Assembly: GCF_051903075.1 (NCBI RefSeq)
Contig: NZ_CP182422.1
Coordinates: 3,472,001-3,536,000 of the forward strand
Length of the DNA stretch: 64,000 nt
Origin: Embleya sp051903075
GTDB lineage: Bacteria > Actinomycetota > Actinomycetes > Streptomycetales > Streptomycetaceae
Direction: 5' to 3'
The position numbers were made by a program, and so were the translations under genes. The notes beneath the pieces were generated by a model. It was given only the letters and a program-made list of their open reading frames with translations, had not been told where the DNA came from and ran no database searches. Shown piece by piece: positions 16,875 through 26,310 of this stretch; position 1 is the first letter of the stretch, and each line of letters starts with the position of its first letter.

Positions 16875-19745
16875 TCACGCCTTGTCGGCGGCGTTGTTCG
16901 CGCCGGCGTTCGCGGTCGCCTTCGCGGCGGCGGCCTTGGTGGTCTTGCCGTCGGCCGCGGACTTCTTCGCGGCCGTCTTCTTCGCGGCGGTCTTCGTCGC
17001 CGTCGCCTTCTTCGCGGGCGCCTTCTTGGCCGCCGCCTTCTTCGCCGTCTTCTTCGCCGGGCCCTTGGCCCGCTTCTCCGCGAGCAGCTCGTAGCCGCGC
17101 TCGGGGGTGATCGTGTCGACCGCGTCGCCCGCGCGCAGCGTGGCGTTGGTCTCGCCGTCGGTCACGTACGGGCCGAATCGGCCGTCCTTGACCGTGACCG
17201 CCTTGCCGCTGACCGGGTCGGAGCCCAGCTCCTTGAGCGGCGGCTTGGCCGCGGCCCGACCGCGCGCCTTGGGCTGGGCGTAGATCGCCAGCGCCTCCTC
17301 GAGGGTCACCGTGAACAGCTGGTCCTCGGTCTCCAGGGAGCGCGAGTCGGTGTCCATCTTGAGGTACGGGCCGTAGCGGCCGTTCTGCGCGGTGATCTCG
17401 GTCCCGGTCTCCGGGTGCTTGCCGACCACCCGCGGCAGGGTGAACAGCCGCAGCGCGTCGTCGAGGGTCACCGTGTCCAGCGACATCGACTTGAACAACG
17501 ACGCGGTGCGCGGCTTGGGAGCGTTCTTCGCGGCGGTCTTCTTGGCGGTCTTCTTCGCCGGCTTGGCGCCGTCCGCGGCCGGGGCGGGCGCGGCGGGGGC
17601 CTCGGGCTCGGGCAGCACCTCGGTCACGTACGGGCCGTAGCGCCCGTCCTTGGCCACGATCATGTGGCCGCTGACCGGGTCGACGCCCAGCTCGTGGTCG
17701 CCGCTGGGCTTGTCGAGCAGTTCCTCGGCCTTGGCCACGGTCAGCTCGTCCGGCGGCAGGTCGTCGGGTACGTCGGCACGCCGGTCGCCGCGCTCGACGT
17801 ACGGGCCGTAGCGGCCCACCCGCAGCACGATGCCCTCGCCGACGGGGAACGAGTTGACCTCGCGGGCGTCGATCGAGCTGAGGTCGGTGACCAGGGCCTT
17901 GAGGCCGCCGAGGTGGTCCTCGTCGGGCCGGCTCTCGTCGCCGAAGTAGAACCTGCGCAGCCACGGCACGGCCTCGGTCTCGCCGCGCGCGATCCGGTCG
18001 AGGTCGTCCTCCATCTTCGCGGTGAAGTCGTAGTCGACCAGCGTGGCGAAGTGGCCCTCGAGCAGCCCGACCACCGCGAACGCCAGGAAGGACGGCACCA
18101 GCGCGGTGCCCTTCTTGAACGTGTAGCCGCGGTCGAGGATGGTGCCGACGATCGAGGCGAAGGTCGACGGGCGACCGATCTCCCGGTCCTCCAGCTCCTT
18201 GATCAGCGACGCCTCGGTGTAGCGGGCCGGCGGCTTGGTCGCGTGGCCCTCCGGGGTGAGCTGATCGGCGCTGAGCGCGTCGCCCTCGGTGACCATCGGC
18301 AACCGGCGCTCGCGGTCGTCCAGCTCCGCGTCCGGGTCGTCGGAGCCCTCGACATAGGCCTTGAGGAAGCCGTGGAAGGTGATGATCTTGCCGCTCGCGG
18401 TGAACTCCGCGTCCCGCCCGGGCAAGTCCGCCCCCTGGGCGACGCCGCCGATGCGCACGGTGACCGACTGGCCGATCGCGTCCTTCATCTGCGACGCGAC
18501 GGTGCGCATCCAGATCAGCTCGTACAGCCGGAACTCGTCGCCGGCCAGACCGGTCTCGGCCGGGGTGCGGAAGCTCTCGCCCGAGGGACGGATCGCCTCG
18601 TGCGCCTCCTGCGCGTTCTTGACCTTGCCCGCGTACACCCGGGGCGCGTCCGGCAGGTACTCGGCGCCGTACAGGTCCCGCACCTGCGCCCGGGCGGCCG
18701 TGACGGCCGTGTCGGAGAGCGTGGTGGAGTCGGTACGCATGTACGTGATGTGGCCGTTCTCGTACAACTTCTGCGCGACCTGCATGGTCCGCTTCGCGCC
18801 GTAGCCGAGCTTGCGCGAGGCCTCCTGCTGGAGCGTGGTGGTGCGGAACGGCGCGTACGGGGAGCGGCGGTAGGGCTTGCGCTCGACGGCGCGCACCGAG
18901 AACGCGGCGGATTCGAGCGCGGCGCTCAGCGCCCGGGCGCCGGCCTCCTCCAGCTGGAGCACGCCGGCGTTCTTGAGCTTGCCGTCGGGGCCGAAGTCGC
19001 GGCCCGAGGCGACCCGCTTGCCGTCGAGCGAGACCAGGCGCGCGTTCATCGTGCTCGGGTCGGTCGGGTCGCCGGGGCGGCCGGTGCCGAACACGCCGAG
19101 CAGGTCCCAGTAGGACGCCGAGGTGAACGCGCGGCGCTCCCGCTCGCGCTCGACCACCAGGCGGGTGGCCACCGACTGCACGCGGCCGGCCGACAGGCGC
19201 GGGCCGACCTTCTTCCACAGGACCGGCGAGACCTCGTAGCCGTAGAGGCGGTCCAGGATGCGCCGGGTCTCCTGCGCGTCGACCAGGCGCTGGTTGAGCT
19301 CGCGCGGGTTGCTCACCGCGGTGCGGATCGCGTCCTTGGTGATCTCGTGGAACACCATGCGGTGCACCGGCACCTTGGGCCGCAAAACCTCCAGCAGGTG
19401 CCAGGCGATGGCCTCGCCCTCGCGGTCCTCGTCGGTCGCGAGGAAGAGTTCGTCGGCGTCCTTGAGGAGCTTCTTGAGCTTGGCGACCTGGGCCTTCTTG
19501 TCCGCGTTGACCACGTAGATCGGCTCGAAGTCGGCGTCGACGTCGACACCCAGGCGGGCCCACGGCTTGCCGGCGTACTCGGCCGGCACCTCGGCGGCGC
19601 CGTTGGGCAGGTCGCGGATGTGTCCCACGCTCGCCTCGACCACGTAACCGGGGCCGAGATAGCCCTTGATCGTTTTCGCCTTGGCCGGGGACTCGACAAT
19701 GACGAGTCTCAGGCCGTCGCGCGCGGTCTCGCTGCTCGGGGACAC
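16875..19745 (-). CDS. topA: DNA topoisomerase I (type IA)
   Basis: 956 aa. Relaxes negative supercoils. Toprim motifs LVIVESPAKAKTI and ATDEDREGEAIAWHL, and the active-site Tyr335 in GHITYMRTDST, are intact. Repeated C-terminal topo-C modules show the GRYGPY motif (five or so copies), which replaces zinc fingers in actinobacteria. The last ~65 residues are a Lys/Ala tail (KKTAKKAAAKKAPAKK), a processivity-enhancing feature described for Streptomyces TopA. The GTG at 19745 is preferred: GAGAGAAG lies 5 nt upstream and VSPSSETARDG matches the usual N-terminus; the ATG at 19763 has no ribosome binding site. A long leader with a perfect palindrome precedes it. Confidence 0.96.
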   Translation of the reverse strand: MSPSSETARDGLRLVIVESPAKAKTIKGYLGPGYVVEASVGHIRDLPNGAAEVPAEYAGKPWARLGVDVDADFEPIYVVNADKKAQVAKLKKLLKDADELFLATDEDREGEAIAWHLLEVLRPKVPVHRMVFHEITKDAIRTAVSNPRELNQRLVDAQETRRILDRLYGYEVSPVLWKKVGPRLSAGRVQSVATRLVVERERERRAFTSASYWDLLGVFGTGRPGDPTDPSTMNARLVSLDGKRVASGRDFGPDGKLKNAGVLQLEEAGARALSAALESAAFSVRAVERKPYRRSPYAPFRTTTLQQEASRKLGYGAKRTMQVAQKLYENGHITYMRTDSTTLSDTAVTAARAQVRDLYGAEYLPDAPRVYAGKVKNAQEAHEAIRPSGESFRTPAETGLAGDEFRLYELIWMRTVASQMKDAIGQSVTVRIGGVAQGADLPGRDAEFTASGKIITFHGFLKAYVEGSDDPDAELDDRERRLPMVTEGDALSADQLTPEGHATKPPARYTEASLIKELEDREIGRPSTFASIVGTILDRGYTFKKGTALVPSFLAFAVVGLLEGHFATLVDYDFTAKMEDDLDRIARGETEAVPWLRRFYFGDESRPDEDHLGGLKALVTDLSSIDAREVNSFPVGEGIVLRVGRYGPYVERGDRRADVPDDLPPDELTVAKAEELLDKPSGDHELGVDPVSGHMIVAKDGRYGPYVTEVLPEPEAPAAPAPAADGAKPAKKTAKKTAAKNAPKPRTASLFKSMSLDTVTLDDALRLFTLPRVVGKHPETGTEITAQNGRYGPYLKMDTDSRSLETEDQLFTVTLEEALAIYAQPKARGRAAAKPPLKELGSDPVSGKAVTVKDGRFGPYVTDGETNATLRAGDAVDTITPERGYELLAEKRAKGPAKKTAKKAAAKKAPAKKATATKTAAKKTAAKKSAADGKTTKAAAAKATANAGANNAADKA

Positions 19746-19775
19746 CTTCGCTTCTCTCTCCATCGTCGTCGGCTG

Positions 19776-19801
19776 CGGCCGTGCCCGATCGGGCACGGCC
19801 G
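19776..19801. promoter_or_regulatory. Perfect 26-bp palindrome in the topA leader
   Basis: Centre GATC; arms CGGCCGTGCCCGA and TCGGGCACGGCCG match without a mismatch. It lies 31 bp before the topA start codon. It could be a protein-binding site, or an RNA hairpin that controls topA translation or causes early termination. No T-run follows on the minus strand. Confidence 0.5.
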
Positions 19802-20072
19802 TACTGCGGCTTCGTATTCACATTGCGGTCGACCTGTGGCGGAGCGTGACCGTCGGTCGGCCCCGCGTGTCAAACCGGTGCTGCTCGGCTTGCGTCGCGG
19901 AGTCGTCCCGGCGCGGCTGTCCGTCCGGACGGTCCCCCCGGATCCGGCGATTACTCCGACGGCCGGGTCCCACGCCCCTCGAACGGTAACGCGCGCATCG
20001 CGGTTCCCGCCTCCCGACCCCGTTGGTTCGCGGCCGAGCGTGGTTCGCGGCCGAGTCGGGAGCCGCCGCCTC

Positions 20073-20101
20073 CATACAACACATTTTCTTGGCAACGGCA
20101 A
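20073..20101 (-). promoter_or_regulatory. Candidate vegetative promoter for topA
   Basis: On the minus strand TTGCCG (20101-20096) and TGTATG (20078-20073) are 17 bp apart. This is the only well-spaced sigma70-like pair I found in the 434 bp between topA and the upstream methyltransferase, in a locally AT-rich patch. It would give a leader of about 320 nt. Apart from this promoter and the palindrome at 19776 I see nothing else in the gap. Confidence 0.4.
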
Positions 20102-20179
20102 GGAGCATCCGGTGGGGACAACACCTGCGACTGTACAGGCGTGTCGGCCCGGATCACGGTGCACCGGGCCAAGCCGCGC

Positions 20180-21697
20180 TCAGTCGGCGGTGTGCGACTG
20201 CGCCGACGGAGGGTCGCCGGCCTCGGGAAAGAGCAGGAATCCGTCGGCCACCAGACCGCGCAGTTCGCCGGGCACCGCGTCGCGCAGCGCGGCCGGGTCC
20301 TCCTCCAGCAACTGGGCGATCGCGTCCACGATGACGCCGGCCGGAAGCCGCCCGTCGCTGGCCCCGGCCAGGGCCGCGCCGACCGTGTCCACCCGATCCG
20401 CCCGGCACATCCCGCGCCGCTGACGCAGCACCACGCTCTCCGGGTCCTCCGCGCCGGGCGCGCCGGTCTGCTCCTGGACCACGTGCTCCGCGAGCCGGAA
20501 GGCGACGTCGAGCAGCCCGTCGTCGTCCGTCCGGGCCAGTCGGTCCTGCCGGTCGAACCAGGCGTGCACCTCCGCGCCGAGCGGTTGTTCGATCGCGTGC
20601 GGCCAGTCCTCGATGTGCACCGTCGGCGTGTCGGCGCCCGACGCGCGCAGCGTGATCCAGCCGAATCCGATCCCCTCCACGCCGTCGCGCTCGAACGCCG
20701 CCAGCCACGCGTCGTAGCGCTGCGCGTACGCCTCGCCGCGGTGGTCGCCCGAGTCGCGCAACCACAGCTCGGCGTACTGCGCCGGGTCCTGGACGTCGCG
20801 CTGGACCACCCACGCGTCACACCCGGTGGGCGCCAGCCAGGCGGCCAGCCGGTCCTGCCAGTCCTGTCCGCGCAGGTGCTGCCAGTTGGCCAGCAGCTGG
20901 CAGTAGCCGCCGTCGGCGAGGTGGCGGGGCGCCTGCGCGACCAGCAGCCGGCACACCTCGTCGCCGGGCAGGCCCGCGTCGCGGTAGGTGTACCGCTCGC
21001 CCACCGGGGTGATCACGAACGGCGGGTTGGACACGATCAGGTCGAACCGCTCGCCCTCGACCGGCTCGAACAGGCTGCCCTCGGCGAGGCCGACGTTGCC
21101 CACCCCGGACAGCGCCATGGTCAGCCGGGTCAGGTCGAGGGCGCGCTTGTTCACGTCGGTGGCCAGCACCGACTCGGCGTGGCGCGACGCGTGCAGGGCC
21201 TGGACGCCGCACCCGGTGCCCAGGTCGAGCGCGCGGCCCACCGGCTCGCGCACGGTGATCCCGGCGAGCGTGGTGGACGCGCCGCCGATGCCGAGCACGT
21301 GGTCGGCGCGCACCGGGCCGTTGACCCCGCCGATGCCCGCGCCGAGGTCCGACACGACCCACCAGTCGGTGTCCGCCTCGCCGTAGGGCCGGATGTCCAC
21401 CAGCGGCCGCACCGCGTCGCCGTCCCGCGCCAGCAGGCCCCCGGCGAGCGCCTCCTCGAGCGGCAGGGCGCGCCGTACGTGCGCCTCGGGCGCCGAGGTC
21501 TGGAGCAGGAACATCCGGATCAGCACCGCGAGCGGGCTCGCCGCGTCGGCCCGCAGCGCGCGCAGCGCGGGCACGGTCTCACCGCGCGACAGCGCCGCGT
21601 ACGCCTGCGGGCCGAGCGCGTCGAGGCAGCCGTCGACGGTGTAGTCGGCCGCGATCAGGGCCTCGCGGAGGCGGGCCACCTGTGAGGTGTCGTTCAT
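20180..21697 (-). CDS. Class I SAM-dependent methyltransferase (N-methyltransferase NPPF type)
   Basis: 505 aa. A helical N-terminal domain of about 140 residues precedes a Rossmann methyltransferase: SAM motif I ALDLGTGCGVQALHA and catalytic motif IV DLIVSNPPF. NPP(F/Y) is diagnostic of N-methylation of adenine, guanine or Gln side chains, as in RlmA/RsmC/PrmC-like enzymes. About 150 C-terminal residues resemble a small beta domain and winged-helix-like tail. It sits beside topA as in S. coelicolor. The substrate (rRNA or protein more likely than DNA) is not evident. The ATG at 21697 is used; an ATG at 21712 is in frame and neither has a clear ribosome binding site. Confidence 0.75.
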   Translation of the reverse strand: MNDTSQVARLREALIAADYTVDGCLDALGPQAYAALSRGETVPALRALRADAASPLAVLIRMFLLQTSAPEAHVRRALPLEEALAGGLLARDGDAVRPLVDIRPYGEADTDWWVVSDLGAGIGGVNGPVRADHVLGIGGASTTLAGITVREPVGRALDLGTGCGVQALHASRHAESVLATDVNKRALDLTRLTMALSGVGNVGLAEGSLFEPVEGERFDLIVSNPPFVITPVGERYTYRDAGLPGDEVCRLLVAQAPRHLADGGYCQLLANWQHLRGQDWQDRLAAWLAPTGCDAWVVQRDVQDPAQYAELWLRDSGDHRGEAYAQRYDAWLAAFERDGVEGIGFGWITLRASGADTPTVHIEDWPHAIEQPLGAEVHAWFDRQDRLARTDDDGLLDVAFRLAEHVVQEQTGAPGAEDPESVVLRQRRGMCRADRVDTVGAALAGASDGRLPAGVIVDAIAQLLEEDPAALRDAVPGELRGLVADGFLLFPEAGDPPSAQSHTAD

Positions 21698-21739
21698 CGT
21701 CACGCGCACCATCCTGCCCGCTGCCGGTCGGCCGGAACG

Positions 21740-22510
21740 TCAGCCGGTCGCCGGCGGCGCGCTCGTGGTGGCGCTCGGCGGCGGCGACGAGGAGCCCGTG
21801 TCGGCGCTCGACGGCGGCGGGCTGCTCGGCGCGGTGGATCCGGACGGGGCGGTCGAACTCGGTGCCGTGGACGCCTTCGGCGTGCCGCTCGGGGACGCGC
21901 CGGTGGTGGGCGCGGAGGTCGCCGGCGCGGTCGGGATCACGTCGGCCTTGCCCGCCGCGCAGCCCGGGACCGACGCGAGCGCCTTGCCCGCCTCGCCGCG
22001 GTGCAGCTTGTTCAGCGCGGTGTTCGAGGACGCCCGCAGCGCGTCGATCTCCGGTCCCAGCGAGCGCAGCCCGTCGGCGAACACGTTCTGCTGGTCGGTC
22101 GCCAGGCCCTCGATCCGGTGCTGGATCCCGGTCCAGCCCTTGGCCGCGTTGCGCAGCTCGTCGACCACGGACATGCGCAGCGTGGCGCCGTCGGGCACCG
22201 CGGGTATGGACGCCTTGTCGATCGCGTCGGCCAGCGCGTTGTCCGCGTCCGCGAGCCGGGACACGTCCACCGCGAGCCGGGTGCGCAGGGTCGTGGGCGG
22301 CTCGTTGGGAACCACCTTGTCCACGTCGGCGAGCGCCGCTCGGGCCTCGTCGATCCGCGCCGTGACCTCCGTCGCGCAGACCTTGGCGGCCCACGCCTTC
22401 AGGTCGGCCTGCTTCTTCTTGTCCTCGTCGCTCTTGCCGTCGCCGCCGCCGCACGCGGTCAGGGCCGACGCCAGGACCAGCGCGGAGACCACCAGGAACT
22501 TCCTCGACAC
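21740..22510 (-). CDS. Small lipoprotein with Ser/Pro/Thr-rich tail, unknown function
   Basis: 256 aa. Lipoprotein signal MSRKFLVVSALVLASALTAC (lipobox LTAC), then an Asp/Lys-rich linker, a helical domain of about 150 residues with two further Cys (KVCATEV and VPGCAAG) that could form a disulphide, and a C-terminal 60-residue tract of SAPTT/PSSPPPS repeats of the cell-wall-spanning type. The GTG start has AGGTGG about 7 nt upstream. It lies between the methyltransferase and the pyrophosphatase on the same strand. No enzymatic motif is visible. Confidence 0.7.
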   Translation of the reverse strand: MSRKFLVVSALVLASALTACGGGDGKSDEDKKKQADLKAWAAKVCATEVTARIDEARAALADVDKVVPNEPPTTLRTRLAVDVSRLADADNALADAIDKASIPAVPDGATLRMSVVDELRNAAKGWTGIQHRIEGLATDQQNVFADGLRSLGPEIDALRASSNTALNKLHRGEAGKALASVPGCAAGKADVIPTAPATSAPTTGASPSGTPKASTAPSSTAPSGSTAPSSPPPSSADTGSSSPPPSATTSAPPATG

Positions 22511-22657
22511 GCTTCCACCTTCGTTCGGACTTCCCTCGGAGCCGGACGCAGACTCGCACAGCGTGAAGGTGTCCGGTCAAACCGCGGGCCCGAACGCGGC
22601 ACGGGCGCGGTCCCGGTTTCTCCGGTTCCGCGCCCGTACGTACCTCGGATCGGGGGA

Positions 22658-25012
22658 TCAGGCCGCCGCCTTGGTCGGCTGCCCCTCCCGGTCGCCGTCG
22701 TCGTCGCCGACGACCACCGACTTGCGCTTGCTGTACCAGACCGCGCCCACGATCACCACGACCGAGAAGGCCGCCGCGAGGGCCCGCAGGGCGCCGTTCT
22801 CGTCCGCGCCGATGCTCAGTTTGACCACCGCCGGCGCGATCAGCAGCGACACCAGGTTCATCACCTTGAGCAGCGGGTTGATCGCCGGTCCGGCGGTGTC
22901 CTTGAACGGGTCGCCGACCGTGTCGCCGATGATCGTGGCCTCGTGCGCGGCCGAGCCCTTGCCGCCATAGCTGCCGTCCTCGACCATCTTCTTGGCGTTG
23001 TCCCAGGCCCCGCCGGAGTTGGCCAGGAACACCGCCATCAGGGTGCCGGTGCCGATCGCCCCGGCGAGGAACGCGGCCAACGGCCCGATGCCCAGGGTGA
23101 AGCCGACCGCGATCGGGGCCATCACCGCGAGCAGTCCGGGCGTGGCCAACTCGCGCAGCGAGTCGCGGGTGCAGATGTCGACCACCCGGCCGTACTCGGG
23201 CAACTCGCTGCCGTCCATGATCCCGGGTCGGGTGCGGAACTGGTTGCGCACCTCGAAGACCACCGCGCCCGCCGCGCGGGAGACCGCGTTGATCGCCAGG
23301 CCGCTGAACAGGAACACCACGGCCGCGCCCAGGATCAGCCCGACCAGGTTGTTCGGCTGGGTGATGTCGGTGGCGAACGAGAGCGAGGTGAGCTTGGACG
23401 CCTCCTTCAGTCCGCCCGCCTCGTCCACGGCCGTGCTCACCGCGTCCCGGTAGGACCCGTACAGCGCGGTCGCCGCGAGCACGGCGGTCGCGATGGCGAT
23501 GCCCTTGGTGATCGCCTTGGTGGTGTTGCCGACCGCGTCGAGTTCGGTGAGCACCTGCGCGCCCTCGCCCTCGACGTCGCCGGACATCTCCGCGATGCCC
23601 TGGGCGTTGTCGGAGACCGGCCCGAAGGTGTCCATGGCCACGATCACCCCGACCGTGGTCAACAGGCCGGTGCCCGCCAGCGCCACCGCGAACAGCGCGA
23701 GCATGACGATGCCGGCGCCGAGCAGATACGCGCCGAGCACCGCGACCGAGATCAGCACCGCCGCGTACACCGCCGACTCCAGGCCGAGCGCGATGCCGGA
23801 GAGGATCACCGTGGCCGGACCGGTCAGCGAGGTCTTGGTGACGTCGCGCACCGGTCGCCTGCTGGTCTCGGTGAAGTAGCCGGTCAACTGCTGGATGACC
23901 GCGGCGAGCACGATTCCGATCAGCACCGCCACCAGCGCGAACACGCGCGGGTCGGCGTCGTGCGCCAGGATCTCCTGGTCGGTCAGCCCGTCCAGGTCCG
24001 AGAACTTGCTCGGCAGGTACAGGAACGCGGCGCCCGCGACCAGGACGAGCGAGATGACCGCCGAGATGAAGAAGCCCCGGTTGATCGCGCTCATGCCGCT
24101 GCGGTCGCCCGTGCGGGGCGCGACCGTGTAGATGCCCACCACGGCGGTCAGCACCCCGATGGCGGGCACGATCAGCGGGAAGACCAGGCCCGCGTCGCCG
24201 AACGCAGCCTTGCCCAGGATCAGCGCGGCGACCAGGGTGACCGCGTACGACTCGAACAGGTCGGCGGCCATGCCCGCGCAGTCGCCCACGTTGTCCCCGA
24301 CGTTGTCGGCGATCGTCGCGGCGTTGCGCGGGTCGTCCTCGGGGATGCCCTGCTCGACCTTGCCGACCAGGTCGGCGCCGACGTCGGCGGCCTTGGTGAA
24401 GATGCCGCCGCCGACCCGCATGAACATCGCGAGCAGCGCGGCGCCGAAGCCGAAGCCCTCCAGCACCTTGGGCGCGTTCTCCCGGTACAGGATGACCACG
24501 AGCGCGGCGCCGAACAGGCCCAGGCCGACGGTGAACATGCCGGCGACGCCGCCGGTGCGGAAGGCGATCCGCATCGCGGTGTCCCGGCTGCCGGCGCCGG
24601 CACGGGCGGCCGCGGCCACGCGCACGTTGCTGCGCACCGCGAGCCACATGCCGACGTACCCGGTGACCGCCGAGAAGACCGCGCCCACCAGGAAGAACAG
24701 CGAGCGGCCGATCCGCTGGTTCCAGTCGTCGGCCGGCAACAGCATGAGCAGGAAGAAGACACCCGCCGCGAACACGGCGAGGGTGCGGAACTGCCGGGTG
24801 AGGTAGGCCGCGGCGCCTTCCTGGATCGCGCCGGCGATCCGGCGCATGGAATCGGTGCCCTCGTCGGCGCCGAGCACTTGACGCACGAGTCCGGCGGCGA
24901 CGCCCAGGGCACCGAGGGCGATCACCGCGACGATCACGACATAGGTGAGATTGCCGCCGGACACGGACACGTCCGAGGCGAGTTGGAGTTCGGAGGGGTG
25001 GATCCCGGACAT
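22658..25012 (-). CDS. hppA: Membrane-bound proton-pumping pyrophosphatase
   Basis: 784 aa, about 16 membrane helices. Hydrolyses PPi and pumps H+ outward, energising the membrane and pulling biosynthetic reactions. The PPi/Mg signature DVGADLVGKVEQGI followed by DDPRNAATIADNVGDNVGD is intact. The cation selector reads GNTTKAITKG: Lys at the A/K position and Thr three later mark the K+-independent subfamily, so H+ pumping without need for potassium is expected. The ATG at 25012 has GGAGG 5 nt upstream. Its upstream region (25013-25295) is AT-rich for this genome. Confidence 0.95.
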   Translation of the reverse strand: MSGIHPSELQLASDVSVSGGNLTYVVIVAVIALGALGVAAGLVRQVLGADEGTDSMRRIAGAIQEGAAAYLTRQFRTLAVFAAGVFFLLMLLPADDWNQRIGRSLFFLVGAVFSAVTGYVGMWLAVRSNVRVAAAARAGAGSRDTAMRIAFRTGGVAGMFTVGLGLFGAALVVILYRENAPKVLEGFGFGAALLAMFMRVGGGIFTKAADVGADLVGKVEQGIPEDDPRNAATIADNVGDNVGDCAGMAADLFESYAVTLVAALILGKAAFGDAGLVFPLIVPAIGVLTAVVGIYTVAPRTGDRSGMSAINRGFFISAVISLVLVAGAAFLYLPSKFSDLDGLTDQEILAHDADPRVFALVAVLIGIVLAAVIQQLTGYFTETSRRPVRDVTKTSLTGPATVILSGIALGLESAVYAAVLISVAVLGAYLLGAGIVMLALFAVALAGTGLLTTVGVIVAMDTFGPVSDNAQGIAEMSGDVEGEGAQVLTELDAVGNTTKAITKGIAIATAVLAATALYGSYRDAVSTAVDEAGGLKEASKLTSLSFATDITQPNNLVGLILGAAVVFLFSGLAINAVSRAAGAVVFEVRNQFRTRPGIMDGSELPEYGRVVDICTRDSLRELATPGLLAVMAPIAVGFTLGIGPLAAFLAGAIGTGTLMAVFLANSGGAWDNAKKMVEDGSYGGKGSAAHEATIIGDTVGDPFKDTAGPAINPLLKVMNLVSLLIAPAVVKLSIGADENGALRALAAAFSVVVIVGAVWYSKRKSVVVGDDDGDREGQPTKAAA

Positions 25013-25295
25013 TCGTCCTCCTTGGCTAGGAGCACTTTCAGATCGGGACTTCTCAATGCGAAAGGAGTGTATGCAAATGATCAAGATCAGACCATGGGAA
25101 TCGCCATGATCGGATCAAATTACCGATGAAATCCGGGCGCGATTCCCAAAATCGGCGTATCGATCCGGAATCAGGTTTTACGACCCGGAAATCGGGATAC
25201 ACGGGAACGCCGAAAATCGCCCCCGGGTGTCCCGGAGGCGATGCGGTGGGGCGGAGTGGACGCGGTGGAGCGGGGTGGGGCCGGGCGGACCCCGG
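25013..25295. other. AT-rich intergenic region upstream of hppA
   Basis: Between hppA and the anti-sigma gene. Bases 25030-25200 are clearly AT-richer than the surroundings and presumably carry the hppA promoter; repeated TGATC/GATCA words occur at 25078-25118. On the plus strand a 12-codon reading frame (25071-25109) starts 4 nt after a good AAAGGAG and overlaps by ATGA with a second tiny frame (25106-25129). No supporting evidence beyond that was found. Confidence 0.35.
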
Positions 25296-25763
25296 TCAGC
25301 CCACGGTCTCGGCGGACTTGGCGCCGGAGGGCCACGACATGCGGATCACGCCGCCCTCGGCGCCGGTCCGCACGTCGAGATCGTCGACAAGGCCGAGAAT
25401 CACGGCCAGGCCCATCTCGTTCTCGATCAGGTCGAGGCCGGAGCCGTTCGCGGACAGGTCGGGCACCAGCCCGGCCCCCTCCGCGAGGCCCGCCTCGGTC
25501 AACGCCGGCTGCGGTACGCCGTCGTTGACCTCGATACAGAAGCGGCCGTTGCCGTCGTCCAGGGTGACCGTGACCGGGCGGTCGTCGTCCGCCCGGCTCC
25601 GGTGCATCCCGACGGCTCGGGAACACGCCTCGCCGACGGCGAGGCGCACCTCGTCGAGCACCGTCTCAGCAACCCCCGCTCGCCGCGCCACGGCGGCGGC
25701 GACGAGCCGCGCCGTGCGGACGTGTTCGGGCAGCGCGCTGAAGCGCAGCTCGACGATGGCCAT
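25296..25763 (-). CDS. Anti-sigma factor / serine-protein kinase partner of BldG (RsbW-like HATPase)
   Basis: 155 aa. GHKL/HATPase kinase fold: N-box region DEVRLAVGEACSRAVG and the G1-like DLSANGSGLDLIENE. By family logic it binds a sigma factor or another target and phosphorylates the antagonist BldG encoded just upstream. The same pair occurs as SCO3548-SCO3549, from memory. The ATG at 25763 with GGGGGAA upstream is chosen; ATG at 25790 is possible. It starts 79 bp after bldG in the same direction, so co-transcription with read-through control is likely. Confidence 0.85.
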   Translation of the reverse strand: MAIVELRFSALPEHVRTARLVAAAVARRAGVAETVLDEVRLAVGEACSRAVGMHRSRADDDRPVTVTLDDGNGRFCIEVNDGVPQPALTEAGLAEGAGLVPDLSANGSGLDLIENEMGLAVILGLVDDLDVRTGAEGGVIRMSWPSGAKSAETVG

Positions 25764-25842
25764 GGTTCGTTCCCCCAGCCGTGCGTGCACCCGCCCGGAT
25801 CCGCGCGGGTGCGATGTGCGTCCGGTCAGGACGTACGGTCGG

Positions 25843-26184
25843 TCAGTCGGACGCCTCGATGGCCGTGGCCACCGACGGATGAATCGGGAAGACCTTGGTC
25901 AGGCCGGTGATGCGGAAGATCTTCAGGATGCGCTCCTGAGTGCACACCAGCTGCAGCGACCCTTCGTGGGCACGCACCCGCTTCAGGCCGCCCACCAGCA
26001 CACCGAGCCCGGTCGAGTCCAGGAAGTCGACTGCTTCCATGTCGACGATCAGGTGGAACTGGCCTTCGTTGACGAGTTCCACCAGTTGCTCGCGCAGCTT
26101 GGGTGCGGTGTATACATCGATCTCGCCGCCCACCTCGACGATCGTACGACCGCCCTCGGTTCGGGTCGACAGGGACAAGTCCAC
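25843..26184 (-). CDS. bldG: Anti-sigma factor antagonist BldG
   Basis: 113 aa, the exact length of S. coelicolor BldG. STAS-domain antagonist needed for aerial mycelium and antibiotic production in Streptomyces. The phosphorylation site FLDSTGLG places the acceptor at Ser57, the known BldG position. The start is a GTG with a perfect GGAGG 4 nt upstream. It is followed by its presumed kinase partner and divergent from the helicase at 26311 across 126 bp, which should carry the bldG promoters; I could not single out one promoter. Confidence 0.96.
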   Translation of the reverse strand: MDLSLSTRTEGGRTIVEVGGEIDVYTAPKLREQLVELVNEGQFHLIVDMEAVDFLDSTGLGVLVGGLKRVRAHEGSLQLVCTQERILKIFRITGLTKVFPIHPSVATAIEASD

Positions 26185-26310
26185 GGATCCTCCAGCACCT
26201 TGCTCTTGAGCGGTCGCCCCCCATGGATCGGCAGCCGCCAAGGCATTCAACCACTTATGGGCACTAGGGGACGATGAATCCCGCGACATTGGATGTAACA
26301 CTGGTGCCCG

